Assembly: GCA_034359265.1 (NCBI GenBank)
Contig: CP136891.1
Coordinates: 81,424,001-81,488,000 of the forward strand
Source: Canna indica
Taxonomy: Eukaryota; Streptophyta; Magnoliopsida; Zingiberales; Cannaceae
DNA length: 64,000 nucleotides
Direction of reading: 5' to 3'
Shown: one piece after another, positions 1 to 11,300 of the stretch
Layout of the letters: every line of letters begins with the position of its first letter
Numbering within the stretch: the first letter of the stretch is position 1
Program-made: the position numbers and the translations under genes
The notes under the pieces: generated by a model
Told to the model about the DNA's origin: nothing
Seen by the model: only the letters and a program-made list of their open reading frames with translations
The model's database searches: none

Positions 1-261
1 TCACAAGGCAGCTAAAACACCCAAAAGCTGAACATTTCAACAACTGCTCAACATTTCTTGTACAATGTCTAACTGCTTTGTTTTCTTAGAGACGCACTGA
101 AACATGCTAATGCTAAACAGCACTACAATTACAGTCACAAGGCAACTAAAACACCCAAAAGCTGAACATTTTAACAACTGTTCAACATTTCTTGTAAAAT
201 GTTTAACTGCTTGGTTTTTCAGAGAAACACTGAAACATGCTAAACAACACTACAATTACAG
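1..261. repeat. Tandem duplication (two units of ~134 and ~127 bp)
   Basis: Positions 1-134 and 135-261 are two near-identical direct copies. Each starts TCACAAGGCA and ends ACTACAATTACAG, with scattered substitutions and one small deletion in the second copy. They lie 3' of the minus-strand PAM2 gene and may belong to its 3' UTR or flank. The first copy may begin before the window. Confidence 0.9.
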
Positions 262-281
262 CTGCATCAGCATATATAAGT

Positions 282-427
282 TATATACAACACTAGGTAC
301 GAATCCTCACAAATTCAAAGCAAAAGTGAGTGACTGAAGATCCTCAACGAGGTCTTATATATACAACACTAGGTAGGAATCCTCACAAGTTCACAACAAA
401 AGTGTGACTGAAGATCCTCAACGAGGC
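282..427. repeat. Second tandem duplication (~70 bp unit, two copies)
   Basis: The segment around 282-352 is repeated at about 358-427. Both contain TATACAACACTAGGTA and end GAAGATCCTCAACGAGG. This is independent of the larger duplication just before it, so the 3' flank of the PAM2 gene has duplicated twice. Confidence 0.88.
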
Positions 428-568
428 TGGTGAATGATGCACCGAGGGCTTCGCTTCGGGCTCACGCATGGCAGAGGCTTTTCACGGTATTTTTCTGGAA
501 TAGACAATGGCCTTGCACGGTTTTTTGGAGATTTCAAGCTCAGGTTCTTAAGTGCAGTCTCTGCGCTT

Positions 569-958
569 TTACTTGCTTCTCAAGGAATCAGATGGATTAT
601 CAGAATCACTGTCATAAGGATTTGATTGAGAACAATTGTAAATAGTAAATTTGGCATTACCTAGCAAATAATTCAGCAACAGATGTTGCTCAGCATCGTC
701 CACTGGCATGGAGAAGTCATGGAGTGCGGTTCGGAAAGAGTCTGGTGGTGACATGTTATCAATGTCCTCCTCATCACTGCTAAAATTCTCTTCATTCAGG
801 AACTGGCAGGACCAGTGTTCACGAAACCATGGGGTTGTCTTCACCAACTCCCACCATTCAGGGGAGAAATCTTCAACCTGCTGAAACATCATTGGGATGA
901 ACAGTGGGGCATTTGGGTTCAATGCCGACCTTCCAACTTCTCCACAGGACACTGCCAT
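569..958 (-). CDS. ERD15: ERD15/CID1-type PAM2-motif protein (early responsive to dehydration 15)
   Basis: This is a 129-residue acidic protein. Residues ~10-22 hold the PAM2 motif SALNPNAPLFIP, which in this family binds the MLLE domain of poly(A)-binding protein. The family signature QVEDFSPEWWELV follows, then the conserved ENF...EED acidic patch. ERD15 proteins are small cytoplasmic or nuclear regulators of drought, ABA and defence responses; the role here is inferred from family. I start at the ATG at 958-956. The frame extends upstream only through non-ATG codons into a splice acceptor (AG at 978-977). The C-terminal third is more divergent than in dicot members. The length fits the family (usually 120-160 aa). 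The 5' UTR intron, TATA box and duplicated 3' flank are listed separately. Confidence 0.9.
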   Translation of the reverse strand: MAVSCGEVGRSALNPNAPLFIPMMFQQVEDFSPEWWELVKTTPWFREHWSCQFLNEENFSSDEEDIDNMSPPDSFRTALHDFSMPVDDAEQHLLLNYLLGNAKFTIYNCSQSNPYDSDSDNPSDSLRSK

Positions 959-976
959 AGGGTTGATACCCAAACA

Positions 977-2130
977 CTGTGCTGTTATTTCCGAAAGACA
1001 AAGATATTAGACATTACACTGACAATATTCTGTTGCTTACAGATCTTGATTCCCAGGTGCATAACATGGTGAGACAGTTAGAATAGAAGACATAATATAT
1101 TTGTACAAGTGAAGCATCAAGATTTGACAAGATTCTACATATCATGTTCAAAGAACAAAAAATTAAAAAACATCAGGTAAGAGAACAAACTAAATCTTAG
1201 ATGCCCTGAGGGTTTACCTTCAGCTACATCTTTTTTTTTGTAAGAAGAAAAATATTCTTTTTCGAGAATACCTTCAGCTACATCTTATGACAGAACTAGA
1301 CAACTATGGAGACAATCCACAAAGTGATCCTAACCTTGGAACAACCTATGTTCTACAATACTGATTTCTCAATTTAGTACTACTTACCTCAATCAAACTA
1401 CATCCAGAGGACTCAAACCCTAACTAGAACTGTCAATCTGAGTTATGACCTTAGAGAACAAAGTCGCTGCCTAAGCGAGTCAAAAGAACACCCAGTATGA
1501 GCTTGTCAGAGTTTCAGATCTAAAATCTTTTAAAGAGTAAGAACTTACTAGTACAAGATCTAAAAAATCATAATCTAACATCTCATTCTAAGGAGTGCAA
1601 AATTAAAACTACTGTATCTGACAGCGTTTTCTTAGATAAACCAGATATTTCAGCTAGCCGATCATAAATTCAACTACTGATCAGTGATCTCCCTTCCATC
1701 AAAGCCGACAGAAGTTTAAAAAGTGGAAACGAATTATAAAGATCAAAGCTAGCAGCTTCCAGAACCCAGCGCCAAAATGCCAACGACAAAGATCGGAAAG
1801 AAAAGCACAAGCACTGACGATTGATCAACCGGCAACATGTTTGACTCAAACAATCCACCCTCCTGAGGTAAATGTTAAAATCGGAAGGAAAATTGAGGAA
1901 AATTAATAATCAGATCTGAAGCCCCAGATCCTTAAATTGGCAAACAAATGTACAGAAATCCTCGTCTTAGCATTAACTTCGTTAACAAGATCAGTGAACA
2001 ATCGTCATATTTATCAAAAAAGTTCAGGTTTTGGGGATGAAATCCACAGCAAACACCCATCGATTTCTACGAACTAGTTAGTGCAAAAACAAAGAATGAA
2101 GCATTAATTACCCTCTTTAGCAAATACTAC
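977..2130 (-). other. 5' UTR intron of the ERD15-type gene
   Basis: On the minus strand a donor GAG|GTAGTATTTG ends the noncoding first exon at 2131. An acceptor ...ACAG at 980-977 precedes the exon that holds the ATG 18 bases later. The ~1.15 kb between them is AT-rich with no coding signal. A leader intron just before the start codon is common in stress-responsive plant genes. The splice sites are inferred from consensus only. Confidence 0.6.
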
Positions 2131-2420
2131 CTCTGTTGAAACTTGAAAATATCTTTGCCGAACCAGATCGAGTGAGTCGGGCAAGTGGGTTAGCGTTTAT
2201 AAAGAGGCAAATGCTAGGGAAATGGCGTTCACAGTCCGAGCCACAGGTTCGGACTTCCTGAGGCCGTGGCACAGTGGCTGTGTAGATAAAGGAAAGCGTA
2301 AAGTGGGGCGGATGTTGTCTCAGATAACGGCTGCTACAATGGTTAATTATGATGGCGTACCGTTATAATTCATGATACCAAGTATAACAACTTCGTATTG
2401 ACTGCTTTCTTTTTAAAAGG
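2131..2420 (-). promoter_or_regulatory. Promoter and noncoding first exon of the ERD15-type gene
   Basis: A TATA box (TTTATAAA, 2196-2203) reads on the minus strand ~30 bases before a likely transcription start near 2165-2170. The leader exon would run to 2131. Upstream, 2230-2330 is locally GC-rich compared with the AT-rich DNA beyond 2400, as expected for a proximal promoter. Confidence 0.55.
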
Positions 2421-5400
2421 AAAAGAAAAAGAAAAAAAGAAAAAGTCTCAATCTTTACTCCCTCGGTGGGATGAGTCATGAGAGAGCAGAGGGCAGCCCC
2501 TGGTATTGCATCTTTCACCATCAAGATAAATACATCCATCATAACATGAGGAACAAGTATTCAAGTCATCAATTAGGTCTTACCGTCTTAGGTGTGAATA
2601 TCACGGCGCCCCTCTATATATACAGTGAATCTCTCTTTTTCCATGAATATATTTACTTTATTAGATATGATAAAATTAAATATAAATAAAAAACATTAAA
2701 TATAAATTTTTAATTTTAATATTCATCAAATATAAAATTATTTTTATATTTAAATTTTTTTTTAATCCATATATTAAACAAATAATGAATATCAATTTCT
2801 CTTATCCTATCTTTTTTTTTTTTTTTTAATCGTATGAAGCAAATATGTCCTAAATGATTTGATAAACGAAAATTATTTTTATTTTTGTTATTTTTATTCT
2901 CAGCCAAAATAAACACAATAACAATTCTTTTTTATTTTGAAAATTACAAAAAATACAGGAGCATTATAGGAATAAAATTATATACACATGAATTTTGAAA
3001 CTTTTAAATACTATCATAATTACTAAATTTATATATTTTTATTTTTATCAAAAAAATCTTACGATGAAACACCAAGATATATAAAGTCGATAAAACTGAA
3101 TGACTTAAATAGAAAAATGTTTTTTTTCTTATTTTTTTTAAATTTATTTGCCTTGATATGTAGAAATTCATAATAAAATAGGTGATTTTTTTTATAAAGA
3201 TAAAATAGGTGAAATTAAAAACTGATATAAAAATGACTATCTATTATATGTTTAATTTCATTTTTATAAAATAATGTAACTTCTCATCAATAAATTATAA
3301 TTTATAAATTTTAAAGGCAAGACATGTAAATGTAAAAAGTGTTTATAAATTTATTAGGCGATGGAAGTATTAATTTATTGAAAATGGAGAAGTATATTAA
3401 AAATTTTAATAAAAATATTTTTGCTTTGGGGTATTTTTCAATACTAATTCTGCTTTTGGGAACTTATTCTGGTTTTGAATTTTTTTAGTTTTATTTGAGT
3501 AGTTTAGGTCATTGCCCACTCAAAACATCATTACCCAAAATACCCACCACTCAATACGTGAAAAATAAGCAGATAGGATTATGACGAATGCGGGAAAGCT
3601 AGTGAATAAGTGTAAGAATAAAGCAGGGAATTGCAGTAATGCACCACCTCAATTGCACTTTTTTCATCACCATCAATTTAATCTTCGATGAGTGGCCAAT
3701 ATGGATGTCAAGGTTAGCACTTTGCAGTGGTGGCCTGGTGGGGACGCCTAATACATCATTATTTACAAGTCCTGTCATTTTTCTTCTTTAGTCGAGTAAA
3801 TCCAATACGTGGGATCCGACGAGATCTACCAAAAATACATTTTGAATGAAACAAAAGTTATAAATTTCTCTCTAGAGTCTCGAGATAAAGCTTCCATTTT
3901 ATTTTTTGTTTCCAGTAGTGACTCCAATTAGTGAGCCGAATGTTCCGGACCTGTTTATGCCTAGGCTGAGCACTCTAATATGAGCTCCAGACCTGTTCCC
4001 TTGCTATTTCTTCTAACAACCAAAATTTAACACCGGTGTAGGTTTCAAGTATAACAAGTGAAATATGAACTGGCCAACTATCTCTTTTTGGTATCTAATA
4101 GGGTTCTGAGTCTTGAAACTGGTAAGCATAAGAATATATAGCTCACCATGCAAATACCAATTACTATCTTCAAAGTTTTGCAAAGATGAAGATAATAAAT
4201 CTTTCAAAATAACAGCGTAGTTTCTTCGGATAATCTTAGGACCTGCAAAGAAACTTTATGCATATTTCCCCACCCCACTTCAATTCATAGTGGAATTTAT
4301 ATCTAATTAAGGGGATGATTTATTGAACTTGCTCGACGACCAGCCTAATTACAAATAAAGAATTAACCACCATTGCTTACCTCTGAAGTAGCTAGAATCT
4401 TGACACATTTGAAGGCTGAAGCAGCTTTCTCAATGGCATTGTCCACATACACAAACGAGTAATAATAAGGATATCTCCACAGGCAAAATAGTGTTAGTAA
4501 ACATGAAAGTTTAAAACCCTAGTACCAAAATCGACTAGAAAATTTAAATATTCATATTACATTCAGCAAGTGAATCATTTGCTCACAAATACCCCACGAG
4601 CAAAAGTAAATAGATCAAAGAACCATTAAAAAATCAGATATGCTGTGTAAATATATAAAGGGATCAAGATATTTTCAGTTGCATGGACATCTTGTATTTA
4701 GGTATATATCAAGATATATAGCATTCAAATGAATAAGTCATCACCAAGTGAATTATCCTTATCTACATTACAAGTGATAAAGATAATGTTAGGTTAATGG
4801 AAATTAACATTTTGGTGACAAGCCATGGAAATTAATAAGTAATCACTTTCTATTTCACAGTTCACACCATATTAGTTGATTAAATAAATGGCACTTGTAT
4901 GTTAGTTCACGGGCAATTTATCATTGGCATTTTCATAATGTATGGAGAAATTTGAACGATGAACGACGTGACTACTAAAGCAATAGTTTGCCAACCACCT
5001 ATAACAAAACAAACATCCTCCATTTCTTCTTGGTTGTCAGGTTGTCAGAGAAAATTCAAGATGATAAATGCAACACTGGTTTTTGTACAAATCACAGCAT
5101 CAAATAAAGGCTTAGTCAGGATAAGTTAGGAGTAATTGTGACAATATGTGTTTCAATGGAGTTGCAATGAACAATAGAAAAAGAACCAGCTACCAAACCT
5201 GCTAAAAAAAACCACAATTTGCTCAACTTCATCTTGCGATGATTCTATCAGAGTGATTAACCTAATAGACAGTAATTTATAATTGAGGAAAGAAAAACTT
5301 ACTGAATGGAGAATTTTCAATCAAAAAGATTAACTTGGTAAATTAACAAGGATATCCGCACTTTGACTAAAGAATAATGTTTAATGACTTAGGATTGCAA

Positions 5401-8354
5401 AAAGGAGAATTGTAACCCTTTGGATAAATGGAATACGAAACATTTGCTCCAGAGTCAGGTCATATCTGCCGACCACCCTGTACAGAAGGAAGAAAACAAA
5501 ATAAACTTAATTACCTTCTTGAAAACTTTGGCAATAGACATCATATATATTGTCATAAGCCGCCTCTCCAAAAGAATATATGCCATGAGCCAAAACAAGA
5601 GGTAAGATGAGAATAATAGCCAATGAACATAAATATAGGTTGAGTTAGATAAGCACTCCACACAAGAATGAAACCCAAGCATCCTTGTATCTACAGGAAA
5701 TTTACATTACAACTCCCAATTCAACAAGATACATATTCATCATTTCCCTTCTATTTGATAATAGATTAAAGATAACACTTTTAGGAACTTCATTCATACA
5801 TGTTAACTACTTTAATTCTTTCCTTAACATTATTATAATTACACCCTCAACAAATTTAGCTGTTACTTATAAATGGTATTGTCAAAATGGAAAAATCTTG
5901 AATTCTGACTTTCATCTTACTGAAACAAATAAGATAAATTTTAGCCACAAATAAACTAGCTAGTTGAACTTCTCAAAAATTTCGATAAGCACCATATCTC
6001 TGTTAATGGTATCTGCTAAGGGCTGTCAAAATAGGTGATTAAATTATATTACAATTGCAAATCCACATCATCTATATTGTGGAGAATAATATTGAACGGT
6101 TAAGGATTTGGGATAACAACTAAAAAAGGGTGATCCCAGTACACAACGGTCCTACATGACATCTCTCGTTTAATTTTATGTAGTATATTTCCTTCTTCAC
6201 CTTGTAATTTATTGTCTTTAGGCCAGAATTTCCAGCCTAATCCTATGAATATAAACTAGATTCTGCTCTTCCCAAAGGGGATTAGTGATCATCCAAACAA
6301 AATATTTACCACAGAACTAGAGCAATTTACAAGTTCTAATCTTGGTTCTAACCTCATTTTTTCACTAGGCTTTTATATATGTACCTATTTGCATAGTCTT
6401 TTCATATTTGTCTTGCACTGCTTCGGCCCACATATCATGCCTACTCCTAATACATTTTGCTCATAGGGAGATGTTAAACAATAGATATATAGATTAAGGT
6501 TTTTCCTATTAACTTCAGTTCAAGATTATTTATCGCTTGATCAATTTTTTATCATGTGAAGGTTCAACTATATGGACCATGTTTGGATCTATGTGCATCA
6601 TCCCACATAGACAAGCACTAGATAAATGGAAACAGTATAGTGAACTCTAAACTTGAGGACCCTATATCACCATAAAGGAATCCTAAATCCAATGAGATAT
6701 AGCCTAACATTTTAACTCATCAAGGCCATTGAGGATTTAAGTGAGACAAATTGTAATCTCAAAATAATCTGAACAGTACCACAAACCAGTATAAGCTACA
6801 CTTTGATTAGTATTTATTGGAGTACACAAGCATGATTCCTATCATGTGGGGAGCATATGGGCACCACAATATGTGGTGCACCCATGCATACAAGGGCTAA
6901 GCTTCCCAATGGGTTTGCCTAGGGTGAAAGAGGTAATGTACCCTTGCTAGGGTTTTATGGGCAAAGTAATGCAGTCAAAATCCTAATTGTTAGGACAATT
7001 TTGATCTATTACGTCGCTTATGTTATGCCTTTATTTAAGAATTAAGTTTAAGTTACTTTCTTTTTATACTACCTAAGTTCATGAGTAAACTTATGGCATA
7101 ATTTTTTTTCTTAGTTGACCATGCACTCTAAATATGTAGCCCAAGGAAATATTTTATGAATTGATAATAAAGTTTCCTCAAAGTTTCATCTTCTCTCCTC
7201 CCTCTTTAGTTTGGTTCTGCATCACAATGCCCCCAAAACCAAACAAAAATACATTAGAGATCAACAAATTTTTTGTCGGAATAATTAGTATTTGGACATT
7301 TTTTTTGTTTTTTCACCATGTGTATATTTGTCTTGGATTCCTTACATTTTAAAAGAGCATACCAACTTGTGTACCTGTACTCCAAGAAATGAGAACTTTG
7401 TGCAGCCATGAATGTAGGCAAGCTCTTGCTAAACCATTAAAAATTCATATGTGCTCATGCTCTATTTTTCTTTCTTCTTTCTCTTATCTTGCATCCCTCT
7501 TCTCATAGAAGGGGTGGTCAACTCCAAAATAACAAGTTATGGCCCATGTAGCTAATGAGCATTCCTTTTTTGGTACAACACTGGTTTCAAGCTCAGCAAA
7601 ATATGAGCAAGTCATGAGCTCAAATCCTAGTTCTCAACCTTTATTCATTTCATTTGATTGCTCCATCCATGAGGCTTGTTTGTGTTTTTTATCTTTCTCA
7701 TGCACCTTATCCTTAGGTCCAGATGACAACCTTAATCCAAGCCTATAATCTTTAGTGGGCCTATTCTAGGGTTTAAGCTTTTAGGTCAATATTTGCCCAT
7801 AAAAATATTTTAAAACACTATATGAATGGAACAAGAGGAGAAAAATGACAACTATACTCACTTTGATTGCATGTGATGTCCTTCTTTGTGAGAGAGGAAT
7901 GCCATAATCTTATACAGATCAAACCCTTACGAGCAAATCTCCAAGCAACCAAAAAGAACAAGCAAGCTCCAGAGAAATTCTTAAGCCTGTTATAAAGAAT
8001 CACTGGTATGCTATTTTTCTTTAGTGCAAGCCAAGGGTGTAAGATGGGCAATCTAACTATCCATGTTTAGTATTAGCTCTGATATCTCAAATCAGAATTG
8101 TATAGACAGGATTTCTTAAGCTGAAAGTCACATATGTTGCTTCATGAGTTCAAGAAAAGGTGAAAATGGGGACTTAGAAGAAGTCTAGCTTGCAGACTGA
8201 AAAGAATCACGATCAATTTCTTTCCGAGACTTCTTCAAAAAAAAATCTTCAGTATGAACTATGAACATGATATTGCAAGAGACTCAGCAAGAAGCCCTTC
8301 TTATAATGAAGTACAATGAATGATTAATTTTTTGCACCTTCAACATCATCAACC
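2421..8354. other. Intergenic AT-rich DNA, no gene recognised
   Basis: About 5.9 kb between the ERD15-type promoter and the end of the PTM-like gene. 2640-3460 is very AT-rich. All open frames are under 90 codons and resemble nothing I know. A short minus-strand segment (about 4480-4383) could be an isolated exon because it is open and ends in GAG|GTAAGC, but I could not connect it to other exons. Confidence 0.5.
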
Positions 8355-11300
8355 TCATTTCCAGATAGAATTCTGCGACTCTTTAGAATGGTCTAGGGTA
8401 TCAGGTGTAAGTAATTCATGGACTATAACCATTTCAGTTGACCTCTTTCCCATTTCTTGTGAGGGTGCTACAACGTTAAAATCATCATCATGTTGGCAAG
8501 GTATAACCGGTTCAACCATCGGATGAAAAGACTGCAAACAGCAAGAAGCATTTGCTGATTCAGCTTTTAAACTAAGTGTTGCCTCATCTCTAGCATGTTT
8601 GGAACCATCCTTCTGGTGATCCAAATAATCCTCATCATGAACTAATGGTGAAGAACTTTCAGATGCTCTGCTATAAAGATCTTTAATTTCTTGTCCCACA
8701 GTAACAGTCTCTGTGATGGTGGGCTCAACCACATTGATATGGAGACTTGGAGATGGACACACTGGAATGCTTAGTTGTTGGTGTTCAGTTTGGGAAGTAT
8801 ATGTAGCCTCATCTCTGGCACATGTAGAATCATCTTTCTGTTGATTCAAATATTCATCACAAACTGCTGATGAAGGGTCTTCAAATGTTCCACAATGAAG
8901 CTTTTCTTCAATATCATGTCCCACATTAATAATGGTCTCTGTGGTGGTAAATTCCTTAAACAACTTAATCTCCTTAACAACAAGACTTGAAGATGGAGGC
9001 ACTGGAATGCTTCTTCCATGGTATTCGGTTTGGGAAGTAAATGTGGCTTCATCTATGGCACATGTAGAATCATCTTTCCGTTGATCAGAATAATCAGCAT
9101 TCTTAACTAGTGGTGATGAACTACTTTCAGATGTTCCACAATGAAGCTTTTCTTCAATTTCTTGTCCCAAATTAATAACAGTCACAGCAATGGTTAACTC
9201 CCTAGACAACTCAATCTCATCAGCATCAAGAGTTGGACATAGGCACACTGGAATATTTCTTCCTTGGTATTCAGTTTGCAAAGTAGATGCAGCCTCATCT
9301 GTGACATGTGCAGGACCATTGTTCTGTAGATCCAAATAATTCTTATGATGAACCATTGGCAAAGATCTTTGAAATGTTCCACTGTGAAGCTTTTCTTCAA
9401 CATCTTGTCCTGTTGGAGTGAGAGTCACATGAACCTCACCGACTTCAAGACTTGAAAATGGACATAATGGAATGCTTCTTCCTCGGCATTTATGACACTT
9501 AAATCCAATTAGATTATTGATCTCTTCAATAACAAGGCTATAAGCATCCCCATGAAACCAATCTGCAGAGATATTTGTGTATTAACAAAAGAAGAAAGTT
9601 CTGTATTATTATATAGTACATTGTAATTTGGACATTCATTCAATTATGGGGAATCATGTTTGACTAAGATTACTCATTTAGAATACAATCAGTTAATGGA
9701 AAAAGATTGTGACAGTTTTTTACCAATGGAATTAAAAGTTGGATGAAAAAGCAAGACAAATTATACCCTAATATTTGAGATGGAATGAGAATTTCATGTA
9801 CTAAAACAAGAAGAAAATTTTATAGTAGCATTAAGTAGTAGATTCTAGTTTGGGCATTCAAGTATGAGGCTCACTCCATAATAGTTAAATCTTCTGAATT
9901 ATAATACAATTGTTTATAGGAAAAGGTTGCAAACAGATTTCTAGCAATCAGTTCATAGTTGACAAAAAAGCAAGACAGAAGAGCTATCACCTATCTATTA
10001 CTCATGAACAGGTATATGAGGAAGAATTTACAAGAATGACAGCAAGAAAATTGGTGTGAAAATAAAGCTTACCTCCACAATTTTCACAACTAACATAAAT
10101 AACTCCTGAGTTGTATTCTTTCAGGCATAAGCAGCATACTGGTTTTTTAGAACTCCTTATCAACCTTTGGGAAGGCAGGACAACTTTTGTTTTTCTGAAA
10201 TGTCTCCCTCGTGCATCATCTTCTTTCCTTGTCCATTTAAGCCCATTTAACCAGAAGGAATAATGCATAACAGTTCTTTTCCTCTTATGACAAACAGCAA
10301 TCTGGGCTTTTCCTGACTGAGCTTTTTTATTTCCAGCTTTCTTGTATTTCCTTTTTATATTAGGTTTCTTTTTACTTTTTATCAAGATACGCTTTCTTTT
10401 CTTTGTCAAGACCGTTGACTTTTCATCAGTAGATGCTTTCTTCTTTTGTGACACTATTTTCTGCCTTTCGGTTTTGGCCTTCACACTTGTTTTATCATTG
10501 CATTGATAGCAAATGTAATCAGCAGTTAAAACACCTTTAGGTACTTTGAAATGTTTTCTGTGGAAGTAACCTGCAAGGTCAATAAGCCCTCGTAATGCAG
10601 TGTTTAGCAAAGATAGGTCATAGGATAATTATCAATAGAGTATGTAGAACTACTATCAGCATACTTGTGATCTAATAAATATTGAACTAAAAACAGGTCA
10701 TTGTAGTTACAAATTATATGTATATATGTGATTGTACCATTCATTTAAGGAAAGGCTACATCATAAATAAGAAATAGTCTTTAAAGGTAGAGGTCAAAGT
10801 ACTTTACTGACCCATAATAGGACACCAATTTTTATTCCATTCTATCTTTATGAAAAGAGGAATCCTAGTTGATCATCACAGAGAACTGTGAGCCTACATG
10901 ATAGCATCCACTTAACACCATGTACCAAAAGATATTTTAGCATGGTGTTCTGAATAAAGACAAAACTGCGAGAGAAAAACTAAACCAGAACATCCATGCT
11001 GCAAAATGACATCTCAAATATAATGATCCATAATCCACAAAATGATCCAGAAATACATTTAGCTTTTACCCTGGTAATGACAACAACAGGATCTAAGGAG
11101 GCAAGCATTTACGGATAACTGTATCTTGTTACCAGCTTTGAGCTCTTCAAGCTTATATTAATTGTAATAAGAGCCACCAAGACTTTTTTTTCAATATCTA
11201 AAAGCTTCTTTATAGCATGTTCAACTATTCCCAAACCACTAGTTCAAATTAACCCACCTTGTTTAAAAAGAGGTGATTAACTGACATTGGCCTTATCAAG

